From: Acanthamoeba sp. SK_2022b
Taxonomy: Eukaryota; Discosea; Longamoebia; Acanthamoebidae
Assembly: GCA_027943245.1 (NCBI GenBank)
Contig: JANDJZ010000136.1
Span: forward strand, 33,711 to 97,710
Length of the DNA stretch: 64,000 nucleotides
Direction: 5' to 3'
Shown: one piece after another, positions 55,622 through 64,000 of the stretch
How positions within the stretch are numbered: the stretch's first letter is position 1
How the letters are laid out: each line of letters starts with the position of its first letter
The notes under the pieces: generated by a model
Told to the model about the DNA's origin: nothing
Seen by the model: the letters and a program-made list of their open reading frames with translations, nothing else
Database searches by the model: none
Made by a program: the position numbers and the translations under genes

Positions 55622-56479
55622 CAAGCACGTGCACATGCTGCACATTTGGACGCGTGGTCACTGACGGCTGCAATAGATGTGCATCCGGTAGAAATTGGCA
55701 AGTTCATCATGAACGACATCGGACCGTTCGTACCGGCCACTGGTCTGCACAGGTTGGCCCAATACGTCGGCAAGGACACAAAGTTCAGGTCGCGACAGCC
55801 TCAACCCCCTTCCCCAACGGTCTCTTTGCTCATCTGTCGCCCGCTCTCTCGCGCTCGCTCAATTAGGTCGATGGACGAAGTCCGCGCCTACGTGAAGAGA
55901 ATCGCCCAGCAGTTTGGGTGCCGTTCGGAGGAAGAGTGGGATAAACTCACCCAGCACTACGTGCGTCCGGTGCTGGGCGGTACCGCCTCCCTTCGCCTCC
56001 CTTGTCTTCATTAATCGCCCACGTCGTGTCACCTTTTTTTGCTGCTGACTCTGTCTTGGTCGCTTTCTGAAGGGGGCGAGTATGAGTACGAGCTGCACTA
56101 CGACCCAGCCATCGCTTCATCCATCCCCTCCGATCCCGCTCAGTTCCAGGACATCGACCTATGGAAGTTCTGGGAGCACGTCAAGTGCGAATGCCTCCTT
56201 CTCTTGCGCGGGTACCGGCCACCAATCGCCAAGCAAGACTTGTGTCAGGGCGCCTGTGCTGATCCGCTGAAACACATCCGCCACCCCCCCCCCCCAACCA
56301 GAGCTGACTCAGACCTTTTGCCGAGGACGGTGGCAGAGGAGATGGTGAAGAGAGCAAGGTTCCCGGTGCGCATCCACGAGTTCGCTGGCGTGGGTCATGC
56401 GCCGGCCCTCATCGCCGACGACCAGATCCAAATCGTCCGACACTTCCTGCTCGAGGGCCCGGCGGCCGAAGAGGAGTAG
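54743..56479 (+). CDS. alpha/beta-hydrolase-fold enzyme
   Basis: Nine exons: 54743..54942, 55023..55050, 55115..55169, 55260..55367, 55475..55519, 55677..55788, 55867..55979, 56073..56211, 56302..56479; 325 residues in phase. The oxyanion-hole strand VVVAVHGLTRNSRDFDSVAE, the strand VVAVDMPGRWNSG, the nucleophile elbow WLGTSMGG (Ser about 129), MNDIGPFVPATGL and the C-terminal VGHAPAL (His about 299) are all present. A candidate acid (DSDLLPR) lies between. This architecture resembles bacterial alpha/beta hydrolases of the haloalkane dehalogenase/esterase group (RLVLNDIGP-type). Substrate cannot be told from sequence. There is no signal peptide. Exon 2 is only 28 nt. A candidate polyadenylation signal AATAAA follows at 56530-56535. 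Confidence 0.87.
55536..55619. repeat. (TC)n(TG)n compound microsatellite in an intron
   Basis: About 27 bp of TC then 57 bp of TG in the intron between exons 5 and 6 of the hydrolase gene. Confidence 0.95.
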
Positions 56480-56529
56480 TAGAAGTAAGTAGGAGAAGGC
56501 CAAATGTTGCCCCATGACGTTTAATTTAC

Positions 56530-56535
56530 AATAAA
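56530..56535 (+). terminator. candidate polyadenylation signal AATAAA
   Basis: AATAAA 51 nt after the hydrolase stop codon and before the convergent receptor gene. Position fits, but no transcript end is known. Confidence 0.4.
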
Positions 56536-56626
56536 TAAGCGCACGCCTCCCGCGCATGTTTGTGAACATCACGCATTTTGCTGGTGGTGTAGAGAGCAGC
56601 AGCAGCAGCACCACCACCACCACCAG

Positions 56627-59115
<2,489 letters not shown>

Positions 59116-59629
59116 CGTATGGTGGAATACTGGCGCGAGATGTGAAACTGCTGCTTCTAGTGAAGTACTACAAAAACAACCAACGTGCAATGACACCGAA
59201 ATGGGGCGGGGGTACGACAGGGTGTGCCCCAACAGCACTCCAACGGAGCACACCGTAGTGGCCAACACTTAACTCCTATTTGCTGATTGGGTTGCCCAAA
59301 GCGCCACATCGAGGTGAACCCGAGCGGGGCCCGCTTGGATACCACCGGCGGACCAATAACCTGCCGTCACACAGGACCTTTCGAGTAGGGTCACCAATTG
59401 GGAAATGGGAACTCCGGTGCGGTCAGACGGCCGTTCTGTTTGTTGCGGGGAACGGGGTGTTGCCACAACAGCTCGTCGGCCAGGCAGCGTTTTCTTATTC
59501 AACCAATAACCCCAGTCCAGTCGGCGTGTCGGCGTCGTCGTTTCTTCCGCCACCTCGACCCCAACCAAGAGATTGAGGAAAAAACAACCACATTGCTGCC
59601 TACTCCACTCTCTTCCTCGCTTCTCCATC
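59116..59629. promoter_or_regulatory. divergent promoter region of two surface-protein genes
   Basis: About 515 bp separate the two receptor starts. Several CAAC/GTTG-rich words recur (around 59160-59180, 59455-59475, 59580-59600). No coding frame with recognisable content. Confidence 0.4.
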
Positions 59630-59632
59630 ATG

Positions 59633-59674
<42 letters not shown>
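59633..59674. repeat. (ACA)n directly upstream of a start codon
   Basis: Fourteen ACA triplets between two in-frame ATGs of the MAM gene. Either a 5' leader repeat or an N-terminal poly-Thr tract. Confidence 0.9.
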
Positions 59675-59677
<3 letters not shown>

Positions 59678-61337
59678 GCCGTAGCAGTACTAATATTTCT
59701 GGCAACCGTTTGTTCAACGACGTCGGCCCTCACCGTGAAGCAACTCCCTCACCTTCAGACCTTCGACAGCTGGGATACTTGCGTCTACGACGGTACTCCC
59801 TACTCCTCCTGTGTCCCAATCAACTCATAAGGATCATCCTTTGATGCCTTCTTGGGTTAGTTCTATAAGGGTTGCTTCTTGGCTCACTCTTTTCTGCTCG
59901 CTCGCGCAGGGGGGTGCTATGAGCAAGACTGCTCTGGTTCAGTAATGGGCGGTTGGGTGACTCCCGCCTTTGAAGATGTAATGTTCCTTGACCAGACTTG
60001 GGGCTGGTGGATCAACTCTGGTCTGACGCCCTCCAACAAGTACGGCTCGACTGCGCTACTCAGGGCCTCCTTCCTTTCTGGCCCTCTCCTCCTTCACGCC
60101 TTGCGCGCAAAAACGTTTTTGCCTGGTGGTTCACACCAATTCTTCGACGCCGCGCGCCATCTCCAGGGACTCGACAACTCGACAGATGTTAACTTGCAGC
60201 CAGGCGACGACGGGTCCCTGCGCCGATCATACCACCAATGCCAGCGTGCGTACTCTGGGCCACTACACGCAAAGAAAGAGAGACTTTATCTGACGTACAT
60301 GGGATGAACGTGGGCTCTACAGGGCAAGTACTTGTACGCGGAGGCTTCGGGTTGTTCCGACCGCCAATTCTCCGCAAACACACCCCACATCGTGTTCACC
60401 AACACTAGTACGGCTTAAACCCTACTTCACGAGTTGGCTTTCACTGGCTAAGCTGTGGATGTGATATGTGATGTGTGTGTTTTATGCGCATAGGCGCGAG
60501 GTTGAGCTTTTGGTATTACTACAACGGGGCCAACTTTGACAGTACGACCAGATTGCAGGTCTCCATCAGTGCGGCAACCAGCGCTGGAGTTATCAACAAC
60601 GCAACCATCTTCACTAAGACAGGTACCGGCGATTGAGTGTGACTAAAGAAAAGCCCGCCTTTGACAGCCGCCTTCTTATCGCGACCCTCGTCTCCAAGGC
60701 ACTACGTCTTCAGAGCAGTGGGTGCAAGCGAATGTGAGTCTCTCGAGTTACTTTCCTTCAGCTGCCAGTGCAGCCAATCCTATCACGGCCATTTTCACCT
60801 TCAGGTACAACACAGCGCGGTCACTGCCTCGGCTGAAGCTGCATCACTGAACTCTCTCTCTCTCTCTCTCTCGTATGGTCCATCCTATTACTCTCCTCTC
60901 TCTACCAAATAGAGTCACACCAAGCAACTCCCGAAGCAAGTGGAGTGCAGATATCGCAATCGACGATGTCCTGTTCACGCAGGATGGCGTCTCAGCTAGC
61001 CCTGTGCCCTACATCGACCCCAGCCCCTCGCCTTCCCCCTCGCCCCCGTCTGGCAGAGCTGGTACTGGGCATTGCCTGTTAGCTGTGCGCACCCTACAGG
61101 GTTCTGGCTCCCTCTCCTCACACCTCTTCTCTGCTCTGTTTCTTCTTGCGCGCAGCTCCTGTCACCACTGGCGGAGATGGACTGAGCGATGCTGAGATTG
61201 GCGGCATTGTGGGTGGTGTCGTGGGAGGTCTGATTTTGTTGACTCTCCTGCTGGGCGTGTTGCTGGTGGTCATTCTGCTCATCATCAGCCCTAAGGGACC
61301 ATCTGGACCTGCTCCGGCCCCCAACTCTGTACTTTGA
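59675..61337 (+). CDS. single-pass MAM-domain surface protein
   Basis: Eight exons: 59675..59792, 59910..60039, 60200..60245, 60323..60407, 60494..60622, 60699..60804, 60913..61061, 61156..61337; 314 residues in phase. Signal peptide MAVAVLIFLATVCSTTSALT. An almost complete MAM domain follows: HLQTFDSWDTC, WGWWINSGLTPSN, TGPCADHTTNAS, GKYLYAEASGCSDRQFSANT, ARLSFWYYYNGANFDSTTRL, WSADIAIDDVLF. MAM domains mediate adhesion in meprins and receptor phosphatases. A Pro/Ser stalk ([12 protein letters not shown]) leads to DGLSDAEIGGIVGGVVGGLI and a membrane helix, with a 15-residue tail. An upstream in-frame ATG at 59630 would add a poly-Thr run encoded by (ACA)n. It is divergent from, and similar in membrane segment to, the THxN receptor. 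Confidence 0.88.
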
Positions 61338-61866
61338 TAGACCTTGTGAGAACGAGCACTGTCCTCACAATAATAACCCTAAGATTACTACTTCAGTGGA
61401 GTTGTTTCCTGCGCATGTTTTTTTCGTGCCTATCCTGACGCTGCAATGGCCAGGGATACCGTCAACAAGTGACAGACTTAAAATGGAGCCTCATGAATTT
61501 GAGGCCTGCATTCTTCGCATTACACTGGTGGACCTCTCTCCCCTCCAGCCTGGCTTGGCGAAGATGGCGGAGTGTTGGATACTCATGACCACATGCCATC
61601 CATCGCTCCCACCGCTATGTCGGCCACTACAAGCAGCGTCGCGCATGCCGCTCACGCCCCTACGCCTGCCCCTGAGCCACTCATTCTCACGTCTTCCCGC
61701 GGCACGCACACCTTGGGCAGCAAGCAGGTGGAAAGGGCCGCCGCCGCCAGCGCCAAACACGGAGGGGCGTCGTTGCACACACGCGATCTGGCTGCAATGT
61801 GCGGCAGCCCACCAAGTATGCTGAAGACTCAACGTTCTGTCTGTCTGCACAGGACATCCTGAGTCT
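61338..61866. other. subtelomeric spacer, possible retroelement upstream part
   Basis: No intact gene. A 96-codon + strand frame at 61572-61862, rich in Ala/Pro/Ser, could be the variable linker upstream of a copia reverse transcriptase, but it is not in one frame with it. Confidence 0.35.
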
Positions 61867-63075
61867 TATTAGGTCCCTCCAACCGACACACGAGACCAAC
61901 ATGGTGCTGCAGCTCAGCCGCATGGCTCATGAGCTAGTGCATGCGCAACACACGATCTTCGTTCCCTGAACGCTCAAGGAGGTCCTCAAGTCGGATGCCA
62001 AAGACAAGTGGCTCGCTGCCATGTACAACGAAATTCATGCGCTAGTAAGCAATGACACGTTTGAACTCGTCGACCTACCACCAGGTCGCAAAGCCGTCAG
62101 CACCTGGTGGGTGTTGAAGCTCAAGCCTGGCGACATCTACAAGGCCCACTGGGTTGCACGCGGCTTCTCCCAAAAGGCTGGGATCAACTTCGATGACATG
62201 TATGCACCCATCATACGACTCAAGAATCTGCGGCTTCTGCTGGCATACACAGTGATGAACGGCTTTGTCGCACACTCAATGGACATCAATGACACGTTTC
62301 TTCAGGCAAATCTACAGGAAGAGGTCTATGTCACACAACCCAAGGGTTTCATTGACCCCAACCATCCACACCACATACTACACCTCAAGCGCACACTCTA
62401 CAGACTCAAGCAGGCTCCTCTTGCATGGAATTGGACCTTAGACGCCTTCCTCACCAACATTGGTTTCAGTGCCACCTCCACCAATCCCTGCCTGTACACG
62501 CTTCACAACCACTCTGCAGCGAGCAAGGGCAACCAGAACACATACAACCCCAAGCTACACACCATCTTTGTCTACTCAGATGCCACCAACATGCCTTGTG
62601 TCATCCTGTCCATATATGTGGACAACCTTCTAATCATTGGACTTCCCAGCAACATTGAAATCATCAAGGAGCAGCTGCAGAAATGGTTCCAGATCAAAGA
62701 CTTTGGCCCAGTAACTACCATTCTCAGCATTGATGTGAATTATGACACTGAGGCAGGACAACTTGACATCTCTCAGAAGCAGAAGATCATCAACCTCACC
62801 TGTGAGTTTGACATTGTCCACCACAAGCCCCTTGGATACCCACTTCCAGCAGGTACACATCTGTGTGTGATTGAATAATGCACATGTCCCTCAAGTTCCA
62901 CTGTCTTGTGGGGGCACTACTGTACATTGTGCTAGCAACTTGCCCCAACATCCTTCATGCAGTTGTCTATCTCTCTTGGTTTGTCTGTGCTTTTGATCAA
63001 ACCCACTTTGATGCTGCCAAGCAGGTGCTGCAATACCTATATGGCATGTGCAAGCAATCTGTATGCTACATGTGA
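61867..63075 (+). pseudogene. Ty1/copia retrotransposon reverse transcriptase, decayed and truncated
   Basis: The RVT_2 (copia) domain is recognisable from LKEVLKSDAKDKWLAAMYNE through NDTFELVDLPPGRKAV, MDINDTFLQANLQEEVYVTQ, HLKRTLYRLKQAPLAWNWTL and IYVDNLLIIG. Breaks: an in-frame TGA at 61967-61969, a TAA at 62876-62878, and a frame change before the next conserved block (LVGALLYIVLATCPNILHAV...AAKQVLQYLYG, 62884-63063). The catalytic box reads YVDN where copia has YVDD, so the second Asp is lost. RNase H, integrase and LTRs are not seen; the 3' end is cut where telomeric repeats begin. Inactive remnant. Confidence 0.88.
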
Positions 63076-63090
63076 CTTAGGGTTAGGGTA
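63076..63090 (+). repeat. two interstitial telomeric repeats
   Basis: TTAGGGTTAGGG directly follows the truncated reverse transcriptase (TGTGAC|TTAGGGTTAGGGTAATCG), about 330 bp before the terminal array. Confidence 0.85.
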
Positions 63091-63419
63091 ATCGAGTTTT
63101 TATTAACAGGTTTTTTAAAACAAGACACCACAATGCCAGGCACGTTATTGCCGTGGCCAGAGAGAGAGGGAGAAAAACGCTAAGTACAAGACAAGAGGAG
63201 AAAAGCCAAGGAAAAGGCCAGGGAAGGCCAGCCGGAAAAACCCCTGGAAAAAGGCCTGTGGAAAAAGGCCGGCCGCCGGAGATCCAGCAGCCGGGGAAAT
63301 CACCCCCCAGAGATTGTGGGAGATAAGGGGAGGGGAAAGAGCCGCTCGACATGCTGAGGGGGGAAGACTGGAAGAAGCAGGGAGAGAGAGAGAGAGAGAG
63401 AGAAAGGAGGAGAGGAGGA
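63091..63419. other. subtelomeric spacer, purine-rich
   Basis: About 330 bp between the interstitial and terminal telomere repeats. It is rich in GGAAAA/GGCC words (63190-63300), with (GA)n at 63381-63402. Open frames here look like by-products of composition. Confidence 0.5.
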
Positions 63420-63494
63420 GGGTTAGGGTTAGGGTTAGGGTTAGGGTTAGGGTTAGGGTTAGGGTTAGGGTTAGGGTTAGGGTTAGGGTTAGGG

Positions 63495-63535
<41 letters not shown>

Positions 63536-63579
63536 GGTTAGGGTTAGGGTTAGGGTTAGGGTTAGGGTTAGGGTTAGGG

Positions 63580-63620
<41 letters not shown>

Positions 63621-63891
63621 GGTTAGGGTTAGGGTTAGGGTTAGGGTTAGGGTTAGGGTTAGGGTTAGGGTTAGGGTTAGGGTTAGGGTTAGGGTTAGGG
63701 TTAGGGTTAGGGTTAGGGTTAGGGTTAGGGTTAGGGTTAGGGTTAGGGTTAGGGTTAGGGTTAGGGTTAGGGTTAGGGTTAGGGTTAGGGTTAGGGTTAG
63801 GGTTAGGGTTAGGGTGGGGTTAGGGTTAGGGTTAGGGTTAGGGTTAGGGTTAGGGTTAGGGTTAGGGTTAGGGTTAGGGTTAGGGTTAGGG

Positions 63892-63932
<41 letters not shown>

Positions 63933-64000
63933 GGTTAGGGTTAGGGTTAGGGTTAGGTTAGGGTTAGGGTTAGGGTTAGGGTTAGGTTAGGGTTAGGGTT
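63420..64000 (+). repeat. terminal telomeric array (TTAGGG)n
   Basis: About 95 hexamers, G-rich strand 5' to 3' toward the window's right edge, as expected at a chromosome end. Variants: TTTAGGG at about 63511, 63597 and 63909, a GGGTGGGG at about 63812, and shortened TTAGG units near 63953 and 63983. The array is not ended within the window. Confidence 0.98.

Noticed and set aside
63314..63602. Frames encoding Gly-Leu or Arg-Val repeats near the right end
   Set aside because: They are translations of the telomeric TTAGGG array.

Overview
This window is the right-hand end of a eukaryotic chromosome, and the whole window reads as one nuclear chromosome arm with dense, intron-rich, GC-rich coding DNA. 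It ends in about 580 bp of (TTAGGG)n on the + strand. Short introns (about 30-120 nt), mostly GT-AG, intergenic gaps of 100-400 bp, many divergent and convergent gene pairs, and a gene set mixing metazoan/fungal-like housekeeping genes with amoeba-style multidomain proteins all suggest an amoebozoan, most likely Acanthamoeba. That assignment is inference from gene style; no marker gene was checked. Almost all exon models below were built by hand and keep reading phase at every junction, but there is no transcript evidence.

Layout, left to right: a 5' fragment of a DIS3-like exonuclease (1-757, -); a chalcone-isomerase-like protein (1147-2332, +); a possibly myristoylated orphan (2695-3594, +); a 13-exon gene predicted to encode coiled coil, F-box and degenerate Rho GTPase with a C-terminal CAAX box (3700-7922, -); a YJU2/CCDC94-type splicing factor (8098-9003, +); a 503-residue orphan (9240-11295, +); cyclin C (11486-12969, -); a DHHC palmitoyltransferase carrying two U12-type introns (13206-15328, -); NOC4 (15644-18895, -); a 136-residue orphan (19029-19439, +); a gene-free low-complexity island (19440-21049); dynactin p150 (21050-27404, -, 22 exons); a TRM9/ALKBH8-type tRNA methyltransferase (27700-29237, -); a LIM protein (29397-30781, +); a CaM-kinase-like kinase with an 8-nt microexon (30919-33121, -); a Ubl-Ubl-Ubl-GRAM-myotubularin gene (33402-38247, -); MED27 (38874-41000, +); NOP58 (41105-43372, -); proteasome alpha-1 (43696-44912, -); a type II membrane alkaline phosphatase (45294-48348, +); a SWEET transporter (48523-49603, +); SCYL2-like pseudokinase (49835-54624, +); an alpha/beta hydrolase (54743-56479, +); two divergent single-pass membrane receptors (56627-59115, -; 59675-61337, +); a decayed Ty1/copia reverse transcriptase (about 61870-63075); subtelomere and telomere.

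Functionally the genes are unlinked, as expected for a eukaryote: RNA metabolism (DIS3L, YJU2, NOC4, NOP58, TRM9), transcription (cyclin C and MED27, both Mediator subunits), membrane traffic and phosphoinositides (SCYL2, myotubularin, dynactin, DHHC), protein turnover (F-box, proteasome) and surface adhesion. The most unusual items are the F-box/Rho fusion, the triple-Ubl myotubularin, the U12-intron pair in one gene, the 8-nt microexon encoding part of a kinase catalytic loop, and the bacterial-looking THxN domain in a surface protein.
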